From: a virus
DNA: 44,583 bases
Strand: one strand, 5' to 3'
IMG/VR virus record: IMGVR_UViG_3300022745_000059
Coordinates: 1 to 44,583 of that record
The notes below the pieces were generated by a model. The model saw only the letters and a list, made by a program, of their open reading frames with translations, was not told where the DNA came from and ran no database searches. The first letter of the stretch is position 1; each line of letters begins with the position of its first letter. Below, piece after piece: positions 7,229 to 15,200 of the stretch. The translations under genes were made by a program, and so were the position numbers.

Positions 7229-7581
7229 GCGCCGCAACGACGTTGTTTCTCGTGGCCGGATGCGCAGCCGTCCCGTTCATCTTGGCCGCCCTTGCAGTGG
7301 TCGCGGAGCGATGCGTCGTGCACCGACGCCGTGCTTCGGAGCTGACGGTCTTCCAACCGCGCGACACAGACCCCACGGAGGTGGGTTGGTATCAGGTGCG
7401 GTGGTCGGACGAATCGGGCGATCATGTCGAATACAGAGGTTTCAACGGAACGTGGTGGACACCACTGCCAGACGGATGGCTGTCAGCCCCCTACGGCAAG
7501 TACGAATGGCGGGGGCCTGTGGCCGACATTCAAGGCCCTGCACCCGACGGAACAAATCCAAAATCTGACGGGAGACACTAA
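7225..7581 (+). CDS. Small membrane-anchored hypothetical protein, 118 residues
   Basis: ATG 7225 overlaps the previous stop (ATGA). Residues 3-27 (AATTLFLVAGCAAVPFILAA and on) form one clear membrane segment followed by an Arg/His cluster, so the C-terminal part should lie in the cytoplasm. That part is rich in Trp and Tyr (GWYQVRWSDESGDHVEYRG, FNGTWWTPLPDGW), resembling small beta-sheet phage proteins. No known family is assigned. It is followed without a gap by the next gene. Confidence 0.68.
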   Translation: MSAATTLFLVAGCAAVPFILAALAVVAERCVVHRRRASELTVFQPRDTDPTEVGWYQVRWSDESGDHVEYRGFNGTWWTPLPDGWLSAPYGKYEWRGPVADIQGPAPDGTNPKSDGRH

Positions 7582-7872
7582 ATGGCTTGGCTATCGACAG
7601 GACAAACTGGCGTTGGGCGCAACAACCAAGACACGGCTTCGCCGGTCTCGTACTCTGCAAGCTCGTCAAACCACAAACCCGACTCTACCGGCAGCGCCGT
7701 GGTTGACCCCAACTACTACTGGCGACCAATGAGCACCTGCCCTGTTGGGCCGAAGGTGCTGCTTTTGAACCTGGGTGGCGTGGCGGTGCTTGGCACCTAC
7801 AACGGGCGCTCCAAGTGGGAGGGGTGGGTTCCTCTGCCAAAGCGCAGGCCGCAGGAGGAGCCAAGTGCTTGA
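7582..7872 (+). CDS. Hypothetical protein, DUF551-like C-terminus, 96 residues
   Basis: ATG 7582 follows the TAA of the previous gene directly, with GGGAG in reach upstream. Residues 1-45 are low-complexity and polar. Residues 46-90 (YYWRPMSTCPVGPKVLLLNL then GGVAVLGTYNG and GWVPLP) resemble the short 'WxPIxTAPxDGxxVLL' proteins common in phage genomes (DUF551-like). The role of that family is unknown. It overlaps the helicase start by eight bases. Confidence 0.68.
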   Translation: MAWLSTGQTGVGRNNQDTASPVSYSASSSNHKPDSTGSAVVDPNYYWRPMSTCPVGPKVLLLNLGGVAVLGTYNGRSKWEGWVPLPKRRPQEEPSA

Positions 7873-9280
7873 CTTCAAACCGCGCGACTACCAACGCGCC
7901 ATCATCGACACGATCATCGACACCCCACGGGTCAACGTCTGGGCAGGGATGGGCACCGGGAAGACAGTGGCAACACTCACAGCGATCGATGTCCTGCACA
8001 ACGGCCTTGGGCACCCAGGGCGAACGCTTGTGCTGGCTCCGTTGCGGGTGGCGCAGTCAACATGGCCTGACGAGCAACGCAAGTGGTCACACTTGCAGGA
8101 CTTGAGCGTCCAGGCGGCCATCGGAGATCCGAGGCGCCGAGGGGAGGCCATCCAAGGCCCTGCGCGGGTTGTGACAATGAACTACGAGAACCTGCCTTGG
8201 CTCATGGACTTCCTCGTGCTGGCGGGCATGGACTGGCCGTTCTCCATCGTGGTGGCGGATGAGGCCACTCGGCTGAAGAACTTCCGCCTGCGTCAAGGCG
8301 GGCTTCGCTCGCGTGCGCTCGGTAAGGTGGCCCACGCCGGTACGATCGAGCGGTGGGTCAACCTCACCGGCACGCCCGCACCGAACGGTTTGCTTGATGT
8401 GTGGGGGCAGAACTGGTTCATCGACGCCGGTCAGCGCCTCGGGCGGACGTTCTCCGCCTTCGAGGGGCGTTACTTCCACACCTACCGCAGGCCGGGGCAG
8501 CAGTTCGGCGGTGAGGTGCGACTCAACGAGGGGTCGCAGGCGAAGATCGAGCAGGCGCTATCGGACGTGACGGTCACGGTGAAGGCCTCAGACTACCTCG
8601 ACATGCCACCACTGATCGAGAACACGATCTACGTTGATCTACCCCCGGCAGCGCGCAAGCTTTACAAAGACCTTGAGCGCGACATGTTTATGACCCTCGC
8701 ATGTGGTGCAGAGGTCGAGGTTGTCAACGCGGCCACCCTCAGCATGAAGTGCTTGCAGGTGGCCAACGGAGCCGCATACACCGGTGAGGCCGGGAGCCAA
8801 CAATGGAGGGAGATACACGATGCAAAGGTTGAAGCTCTTCGGTCGGTGGTTGAAGAGTCTGCCGGAGCACCTGTCTTGGTGGCCTACCACTTCAAGTCAG
8901 ACCTGGAAAGACTCTTGGCGGCGTTCCCTCACGGTCGGGCGCTTGACCGCGACCCTGACACGATACGCCAGTGGAACGCCGGAGCCGTGCCTGTGCTTTT
9001 CGCTCATCCTGAGTCTGCCGGACACGGACTCAACCTCCAAGACGGTGGATGCGCCATCGTCTTCTTCGGACTGTGGTGGAACCTAGAGCATCACGAGCAG
9101 ATCATTGAACGAATAGGGCCGACACGACAGGCCCAAGCGGGCCACAACCGCCCTGTGACGGTGCATCGCATCGTGGCTCGCAAGACCGTGGACGAACTGG
9201 TTCTGGCCAGACTTAAAACCAAGGCGTCAGTGCAGCAGTTGCTGATCGACGCCATGAAGGAGAAAACGAGTGAACAGTAA
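7865..9280 (+). CDS. SNF2-family DEAD/DEAH helicase, 471 residues
   Basis: This is a superfamily 2 ATPase of the SNF2 type. Walker A is AGMGTGKT (27-34), motif II VVADEATRLKN (D132, E133), motif III LTGTP (167-171), motif V near AGHGLNLQ (385-392), and motif VI QIIERIGPTRQ (Q412, R416). Length and domain order match the small phage SNF2 helicases that sit with DUF2800, DUF2815, polA and VRR-NUC genes. It probably remodels or unwinds DNA during phage replication. I chose GTG 7865 because AGGAGG at 7853-7858 is six bases away; an in-frame codon at 7775 would overlap the previous gene fully. The stop overlaps the next start by 11 bases. Confidence 0.93.
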   Translation: MLDFKPRDYQRAIIDTIIDTPRVNVWAGMGTGKTVATLTAIDVLHNGLGHPGRTLVLAPLRVAQSTWPDEQRKWSHLQDLSVQAAIGDPRRRGEAIQGPARVVTMNYENLPWLMDFLVLAGMDWPFSIVVADEATRLKNFRLRQGGLRSRALGKVAHAGTIERWVNLTGTPAPNGLLDVWGQNWFIDAGQRLGRTFSAFEGRYFHTYRRPGQQFGGEVRLNEGSQAKIEQALSDVTVTVKASDYLDMPPLIENTIYVDLPPAARKLYKDLERDMFMTLACGAEVEVVNAATLSMKCLQVANGAAYTGEAGSQQWREIHDAKVEALRSVVEESAGAPVLVAYHFKSDLERLLAAFPHGRALDRDPDTIRQWNAGAVPVLFAHPESAGHGLNLQDGGCAIVFFGLWWNLEHHEQIIERIGPTRQAQAGHNRPVTVHRIVARKTVDELVLARLKTKASVQQLLIDAMKEKTSEQ

Positions 9281-9977
9281 TATGGCAGACCCAGCAGTGG
9301 TGATCCGCAAGATCGAGGATCTTCTACCCACCGTTGCCCCACTGATAGATACCCGTCGTCGTCGCGAGACCGCTATCGAGTTGTTCGGAGGGCTCGTACA
9401 GCTCGACCATAGGGCTCTCGGAGGGGTCACTGCGTTTGAGACAATACGGCGCACCCTACGCCAGATAGCTGGCGTGACGTTGATAGATGGGAGCAAAGGA
9501 GAGATATACCTAACGGAGACGATCTCGGCGTTGGTCAGAGGACACATAAGCGCGCTGCGGGAGCAGGAGCTTATGATGGAAAAACAGGCGGAAGACGCGA
9601 TGCGCAACACCCAGAACAGCCCACCAGCTGCGGAAGCCGACCCGAACGGACTCGCACCCAACGCACCGGGCGCCAAGCTCGACGCCGGTAAGCAGCGCGT
9701 TTGGCTCATGGTGTCGGGTTTCAGCCGTGCGCTTGCAGAGGTCGCGGCAGTGACTACTGTCGGGGCGGCCAAGTACACACCCGACGGGTGGATGTCGGTC
9801 GAGGATGGCAGTGCCCGCTACATGGACGCCTTCGGCAGACACATGCTATCCCTCGGGAAAGGGAACACCGTTGATGACGCCACTGGCGGTACCGGGTGCC
9901 TGCACAAGGCCCAGATGATCTGGAACCTACTCGCTTCCCTTGAGCTGGATCTGCGCGCCGCAGAGTCGCCGAAGTGA
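9270..9977 (+). CDS. DUF5664 (dATP/dGTP diphosphohydrolase-like) domain protein, 235 residues
   Basis: The C-terminal half (about 134-230) matches the DUF5664 / dATP-dGTP diphosphohydrolase N-terminal family. It has KLDAGKQRVWLMVSGFSRAL, then TVGAAKYTPDGW, then YMDAFGRHMLSLG and TGCLHKAQMIWNLLASLELD. Family members are all-alpha NTP-pyrophosphatase-like proteins thought to act on purine nucleotides. The N-terminal 110 residues form a separate helical domain I do not recognise, followed by a Pro/Ala linker. I chose GTG 9270 because AAGGAG lies at 9257-9262; ATG 9282 is an alternative. It closes the rightward operon, just before a strong terminator. It may adjust nucleotide pools, but no partner enzyme for modified purines is visible. 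Confidence 0.75.
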   Translation: MNSNMADPAVVIRKIEDLLPTVAPLIDTRRRRETAIELFGGLVQLDHRALGGVTAFETIRRTLRQIAGVTLIDGSKGEIYLTETISALVRGHISALREQELMMEKQAEDAMRNTQNSPPAAEADPNGLAPNAPGAKLDAGKQRVWLMVSGFSRALAEVAAVTTVGAAKYTPDGWMSVEDGSARYMDAFGRHMLSLGKGNTVDDATGGTGCLHKAQMIWNLLASLELDLRAAESPK

Positions 9978-9982
9978 AAAGC

Positions 9983-10018
9983 AAAAGCCCCTCAGCCAGC
10001 AACGGCGAGGGGCTTTTT
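9983..10018. terminator. Bidirectional intrinsic terminator between convergent operons
   Basis: Stem GCCCCTC (9987-9993) pairs with GAGGGGC (10007-10013). It is extended by AAAA on the left and TTTTT on the right, so it has a U-tract for rightward transcripts and, on the other strand, for leftward ones. It lies six bases after the DUF5664 stop and six before the stop of the leftward HNH gene. Confidence 0.92.
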
Positions 10019-10023
10019 GTTTG

Positions 10024-10461
10024 CTACTTTACTGCGCAAGTCTTCCAAGCCGAGGGCGAGCCGAAGCAGGCTTGTCCTTCGGCGAGGGTGGCTTTGCCAG
10101 AGCAGACGGCGCGGTGAACCCGGTTTTCTACCGCATCCTTGGCTTTGCCATCCTTAAGATTTTGCAGCATGAAATTCCGTGGGTCACGTGGCGCTCCACC
10201 AACCTCCAGAGGGAGGATGTGATCCGCGACAAAGGCCCGCGAGTCGGTCACGCCAGCCGCTTGCATCATGTGGCGCTTGATGCCATTGGTGTAGGCAAGC
10301 GTCGGGCGAATCGTGGCGGTGTAGCCGGTGGTGCAAATCGTCGTCTTGGTCGTGGCTTGGGTCACGGCCCCATTGGTCGCTTGAGCGTGTGATGGCGTGG
10401 CCATCACGTAGCCCAGCACGATAACCACTGCCATCTTCAGGGCGTGATAGACCACCATCAT
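10024..10461 (-). CDS. Secreted HNH-like nuclease family protein, 145 residues
   Basis: Residues 1-27 are a signal peptide (basic start, VVIVLGYVMA core, PSHAQA cleavage-like end). The mature part has TGYTATIRPTLAYTNGIKR then VADHILPLEVGG (D80, H81) with DPRN (N97) and a later H117. This is the D-H ... N ... H layout of HNH/beta-beta-alpha-metal nucleases that carry the 'DHxxPLExGG' signature. Exported members are common in bacteria and phages; the substrate is presumably DNA, but this is not shown by the sequence. It is the last gene of the leftward block, in the lysis-like cassette, and its ATG overlaps the previous stop (ATGA). Confidence 0.75.
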   Translation of the reverse strand: MMVVYHALKMAVVIVLGYVMATPSHAQATNGAVTQATTKTTICTTGYTATIRPTLAYTNGIKRHMMQAAGVTDSRAFVADHILPLEVGGAPRDPRNFMLQNLKDGKAKDAVENRVHRAVCSGKATLAEGQACFGSPSAWKTCAVK

Positions 10462-10622
10462 CGTGGCACGCCCACCAGAAAACCACCGATGGGCAGCAGC
10501 AGGGCGGATGCCACCTGACCGGCTTCATCGCCCCATTTCAGCGAGACAAGGCCTGCGGCCACAGAGACAAAGCCCGCCCAAGTACCCGGCATGCGGAAGT
10601 AGGCCAAGAGTGTTTCTTTCAT
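10458..10622 (-). CDS. Small membrane protein, putative holin, 54 residues
   Basis: I chose the ATG at 10622 (MKETLLAYFRMPGTWAGF...) because GAAAGGA lies nine bases upstream. Earlier in-frame codons lie in the preceding gene and read as non-family sequence. The protein has two hydrophobic segments (WAGFVSVAAGLVSL and VASALLLPIGGFLVGV) separated by a charged turn, which fits a small class II-like holin. The position, after the tail fibre gene and next to a coiled-coil membrane protein, fits a lysis cassette as in T7-like phages. A structural membrane protein cannot be excluded. Confidence 0.6.
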   Translation of the reverse strand: MKETLLAYFRMPGTWAGFVSVAAGLVSLKWGDEAGQVASALLLPIGGFLVGVPR

Positions 10623-10627
10623 GGTGT

Positions 10628-11203
10628 TCATCCTTTCGGGGGAATGCCCCGGAGTATCGCATCGATGACGATATCGAAATAGTGCTGCACAACCCAAGCC
10701 AGACCGGCCAATGCTGCCAGCACCACGCTACCCACGGCGTTGCGGTAGCGCGTCAACCTACCCTCGGTGTCGTCAGCCACTGCCTTAACCCCTGAGAGTT
10801 TGCTGGTGAGTTCCGCGAGCTGGCCTTCGATGCCACTCTGCCGCATGGCGTAATCCGAGCGCAAGGCGTTGATGTTCTCGTTCACCTGTCGCTCGCCTTT
10901 GAGCACCAAGGACACAAAGTGCTCGCTTTGTGCCCGTGCCCTGGCGCTTTCGCGCCCGTTCTCCTCGACCATGGCGGTAAGTCTCTCGACCTGCTCGCGC
11001 AAAGGCGTAAGGTCGGAGCGCACCAGCTGGGGGTCAACAACATCCTGCACCGTCTCAGCGACGAACTCCGCCAAGCCAGACGGCGAGAAGTCCGCGACCG
11101 ATCGGCCATGCGACCCGCTCGCCTGCGCCAGACGGCCCCAGACAAGCTGGTGCAAGTCTCCACGACTCAGCTTGGTGTTGGGGGGCGTCTTGTCGTCAGC
11201 CAT
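10628..11203 (-). CDS. Coiled-coil protein with C-terminal membrane anchor, 191 residues
   Basis: Residues 1-60 are a soluble N-terminal part. Residues 65-160 are strongly helical with heptads (TPLREQVERLTAMVEENGRE, then IEGQLAELTSKLSGVKAVAD), so a coiled coil is likely. Residues 167-186 are a single membrane segment (AVGSVVLAALAGLAWVVQHY). The stop lies within the ribosome-binding region of the holin-like gene. Location and architecture suggest a spanin-like or membrane-linked role, but the topology (C-terminal anchor) differs from a normal Rz protein, so I leave the function open. Confidence 0.75.
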   Translation of the reverse strand: MADDKTPPNTKLSRGDLHQLVWGRLAQASGSHGRSVADFSPSGLAEFVAETVQDVVDPQLVRSDLTPLREQVERLTAMVEENGRESARARAQSEHFVSLVLKGERQVNENINALRSDYAMRQSGIEGQLAELTSKLSGVKAVADDTEGRLTRYRNAVGSVVLAALAGLAWVVQHYFDIVIDAILRGIPPKG

Positions 11204-11207
11204 GGTG

Positions 11208-12161
11208 TCACACCAACGGCACCGTGCCGGTGATCGTCAGGTACATGTTGTTGTTGGCTGCACCAGCAAGCTCCAAGTGCAGAGCGTTGCGCATGACGAC
11301 AGACCCGCCGCCGTAGGAGCTTGAGACGGCATCAAACCCTGGGTTGCCCGTGATCGGATCGACTCCGCTGCTGCCTCCTACGGACACCGTTGACACTGCG
11401 TAAGAGCTTGTGCCCCACACAGGGAGGCCGTACACAATCAGCCCCCCGGTGAAGGGCGTGGCAGGGCAGGTGAATCCGATGTCCAAGGTGAAGAACACCA
11501 GAGGCCCGTAGATGATGTAAGAGCCTTGCTGCACAAGGTACGCCGCAGGCGGGAGGTTGGCGTAGGTCACGGTCGGAGTGAAAGTGCCCGTGATCGGAGT
11601 CACTCCACCGCCACCAGACGACGGTGGGGCACCGACAAGCCCGGTAGCGGTACTGTTCCACGCCAAGAGTTGTCCCGCCACAGGCACCGGGAGCGTGGCG
11701 TTGACTCCGGTGACGCTTGACGGCAGAACCGCCACGGTGGACAACGGCACCGCCCCGCCTCCGGTATTCCCTGTGACGCTGACAGGGTTGGCCGCCTGCT
11801 GAGCCAAGATGGCCATGCGGTCCAAGGCATCTTCGACGACGCTCGGGTAAAAACCACCACCCATCGTGAACGCAGCCGGTTGGAGGGCCTGAACGTTGGA
11901 GTTGACCGTCAACTTCTCACCGGCTGCCAACGCCACGACAAGCGTGACACTGCCACCAGGGTTGACATTCTGGTCGGCATTCAACGTCACAGTGTAGTCT
12001 GTCGTCAGTGCCAAGACAACATCCGCCGCCCCCACCGTCGCAGGCGTCTTGACCACCAGCACGTCAGCCGAGGTGAACACCTTGAACGCGAACGGGTAAG
12101 GCACGACGACACCCGTCCCAGAGTATGGGCCAGCCTTTCGGACGGTGGAGGAGATCGTCAT
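11208..12161 (-). CDS. Short tail fibre / T7 gp17 N-terminal-like protein, 317 residues
   Basis: The first 130 residues match the T7-type tail-fibre attachment domain. They read STVRKAGPYSGTGVVVPYPF, then a repeated beta pattern (ALTTDYTVTLNADQNVNPGG) and FYPSVVEDALDRMAILAQQ. The remaining 185 residues are Gly/Ser/Val-rich beta sequence ending in a compact domain (LELAGAANNNMYLTITGTVP). It is short for a receptor-binding fibre, so it may be an adaptor or a truncated fibre with a small tip domain. No separate distal fibre gene follows. It lies directly after the giant internal virion protein gene. Confidence 0.8.
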   Translation of the reverse strand: MTISSTVRKAGPYSGTGVVVPYPFAFKVFTSADVLVVKTPATVGAADVVLALTTDYTVTLNADQNVNPGGSVTLVVALAAGEKLTVNSNVQALQPAAFTMGGGFYPSVVEDALDRMAILAQQAANPVSVTGNTGGGAVPLSTVAVLPSSVTGVNATLPVPVAGQLLAWNSTATGLVGAPPSSGGGGVTPITGTFTPTVTYANLPPAAYLVQQGSYIIYGPLVFFTLDIGFTCPATPFTGGLIVYGLPVWGTSSYAVSTVSVGGSSGVDPITGNPGFDAVSSSYGGGSVVMRNALHLELAGAANNNMYLTITGTVPLV

Positions 12162-12199
12162 AGTCTTACGCTTTCAAGTTGGTGCCAATTATCCCCGAT

Positions 12200-12219
12200 A
12201 ACCCCTCACTTATGGGGTT
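12200..12219 (-). terminator. Hairpin at the end of the giant virion gene
   Basis: AACCCC (12200-12205) pairs with GGGGTT (12214-12219) around an 8-base loop that contains the stop codon of the giant protein. There is no U-tract, so it may be an attenuator or an mRNA end-stabilising hairpin rather than a strong terminator. Confidence 0.35.
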
Positions 12220-15200
12220 CTTCATAGCCAAAGAGTATTGCAGCCGGGTTGCCTGTCTTGCCTTCGTGTAGTGCCGACGCGCCAGACACACTCCGGTTTG
12301 CCTGCGCTGACGGCACACCCGGCAAGACGTCACCTGCCATGTTGATCGCAGCCTTTCGGAACGCCGTGTCGAACACGCCTTGGTGCACTTCCTTGCCGAG
12401 CTTGGCGGCGTCCGCGAACAGGCGCATGCCTGATGGTCCCTGATAGCCTTGCGACTCCTCGCCGAACAGCGCGAGCATGCCGACGGACAATTCCCGCGCG
12501 ACGGGCACCATGCCCAGCAGCGAGCGCAACGTCTCGAAGAACCAACTCTTGGCTGCGTGCTCCGGGGTGTCCCAGTTTCCAGAGTCACCGGGGGTGAGCG
12601 CGTTCTTGAGCAGCAACCCTGCCGCAGCTGGCCCAGCGATGGCCAGCATGAAGTGGGCGAGTTGCTTGCCTGTGGTTTTCTGGAGCTTGCTGTTGCCGTA
12701 GACCACGTTGTATTGCGTGCTCCCATAGCTGTAGAAGGCTGTGGCAAGTTTGGCCATGCGCGACTGGTCGCGCTCCCATGCAGCTTGGTCAACCTTCTCT
12801 CCACCACCTTGGCTGTCTTTCACCGCCTGATCAGCCGCAGCGATGACCCGAGACATGTCGGCGTTCCCTTTGGCGTCGTAGAGGGTCATGCCCTCATCGA
12901 TGGCCTTGTGGTAGGCGCCCCACCACGTCGGGGTGTCAACCGCCAACTCCTGCATCTTGAGCATGGGCAAGAACCCGGCATGTTGCACCCATGTCATGAC
13001 ACCTGACTGGCCCTCGATCTTGTTCCGCACGGCATTCAGGTCGCGGAACATGGTGATCGGACGGTGCGCCATGAAGGACGATAGCTTGCGCATTTCCTTC
13101 ACCGCCCCATAGCCGTCGGCGAGGTACTTGTCCGCGCCGACCTTGAGCCACTTCGACCCGATGACAGAGGCGGCCATGCCGAGGCCGGTGGACTGCTGCA
13201 CCGCGTTGGTGAAGTTGAACAGGAGACCGGCATAGGACACGCCTTTGGCGATCACCGAGGCGGCGTAGTCCAGCGCGTCGCCTTGCTTCGTCTGACCACC
13301 GGCCATGTCATCCACCCAGCTGCGCCACTCCGATCGGAACTGGGTGTCGTAATGCTGGTGCATCGCCTCAGAAATGTGATGGCTCCCGAGCAGCTTGTTC
13401 TGGTCGCGTGTCCACTCGCGCCAGCTCACGTCGTGGATGACCTCGTTGAGGCCACTGTAGAGCGCCCCAAGAGTGAGCAGCAGCGGGCGCCCGTTCACTG
13501 CGTCGGCCCGGTCTTTGGTGAACGTCTGGCGCGTCGTGGCCGCAACGCTCGTCACGTCGCTCACCGGGCGCTTGGCATCACGGTCAGCGTGCTCCTGCGC
13601 CTTCACCGAAGCGCGGGGGTCATACTTGATGGGGTAATGTCCTCCGGCCAGCACAACGTCAACACCGTCGGATGACCGCACGGTGATCCTGCGGGCCTCT
13701 GTCCACTCAGGCTCTTTCCCGTTGAATTGGCGCTCAAGCCGCGCCACCTCCGGGCGCAGACGCGAAACGACCTCGAAGATCTTGTCTGCCAGCCGGATGT
13801 GGCTTGCGGGGAGGGTAGCGACGATGGCGTTGATCTGGGCAGGGGTGAGCGTCTTGTAGGCCGTGCCAGCGATGCCGCCGCCAAGCAGCCGCTGGTAGTT
13901 GCCTTCGTTGCCGATGTTCAACAAGACGGCGAAACGTTGCTGCCAGTTCAACCGCACGCCGTCAAGGCCAGGGATCTTGATACCGCGCCCCAGCTTGTCG
14001 GCCAGAGGAACCTCCGCAAGCACGTCTTTCAACATGCGGTGGAGCTCAACGGCGAAGTTGTGTTTGTAGGCTGTCTCGGTATCGGCGCACTTGTTGGCGG
14101 GGAACAAGACGTGATCGTGCAAAGGCCCGTTGACACCGTTGTCCGCGATGCGGAACCGCGTTGACATCTTCACACCCCGGTGGAGGAAGTCTGTCGCCTG
14201 CTCTTTGGCTGAGCCAACGACGTCCGCAGCCGTGGCGTGGTTCTCTGCTGCCTTGCCTGCGTTCGCAATCAGCCCCGAGGCGATAGCGTCGGCCACCTCA
14301 GAGTAACCGAGCTTCCCCGCCGTGGTGTACATGACGTCGGAGCGATCCTCCGCTTTGGCAAGTTGCTCCGCAACAGACACAAGCCCGCGCATTTCTTCCA
14401 CCGTCATGTTGATGTACGGCATGCTCGGCTCGGCATCCAAGATGTCGGCGGCCACCTGCAACTGATCAACGTCGGCCTTGTAGATGAGTTCACCATCGAC
14501 GTCACGTTCGGCGATCTTGGCGAGGAACTTGCGCTTGGCCGCGCCGCTGAACACCGGCATGACGGGGATCTCTGCACCAAGCGCGATGGCGCTGCGCACG
14601 TAGGCCCCGAAGCTCGTCATGCGGTCTGCCGCCTCGCCGGACATGTCCGCGAGGTCGTACTTGTGCAGGACACCACGCAGCGCAGCGCCTGCGGCGTGAC
14701 CGTACTTGCCTGACGTCGCGTCCTTGCTGATCTTGCGCAGGCGCTGCACTGCTGCCTTCATCTCCGCCTGCGCGGCTGACGAGTGCTTTGCCAGCGCGGT
14801 GTTCAGCAGCTGTGCACGGCGCATTTCCACGCTGCGCTCGAAGGGTGTCTTACCGCCCTTCTCGTCAAGCGCAGCCTGAGCGCGCTCACGCGCCTTCGTG
14901 CCAGCCTTCACGGCAAGTGGCATGGCCTCATCTTTGGCCATGAGTGGGGGCGCGGTCAGGCGGGCGTACTCTTCTTTGACAACCTTCTCGTACACTGGGT
15001 AAGACGCAGCCTGTGCTGCCCCTTCATCCATGCCGCCCTTCACGAGGCGTGCCGCCTCCTCTGCTTGGGCCTTCTCCCCTGCGATGTGCGCCTTGGCGTC
15101 GGCCTCGTCTTCGCTGAGTGGTTTGCGCGTCAGGCGATTCAACTCCGCAGAGGTCGCGGCTTTCTGCGCCGTCTCTGGGGTCCGCGCCTTGCGGTATGCC

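Noticed and set aside
10024-12161. Diversity-generating retroelement near the tail fibre (as in BPP-1)
   Set aside because: No reverse transcriptase gene and no template/variable repeat pair seen.
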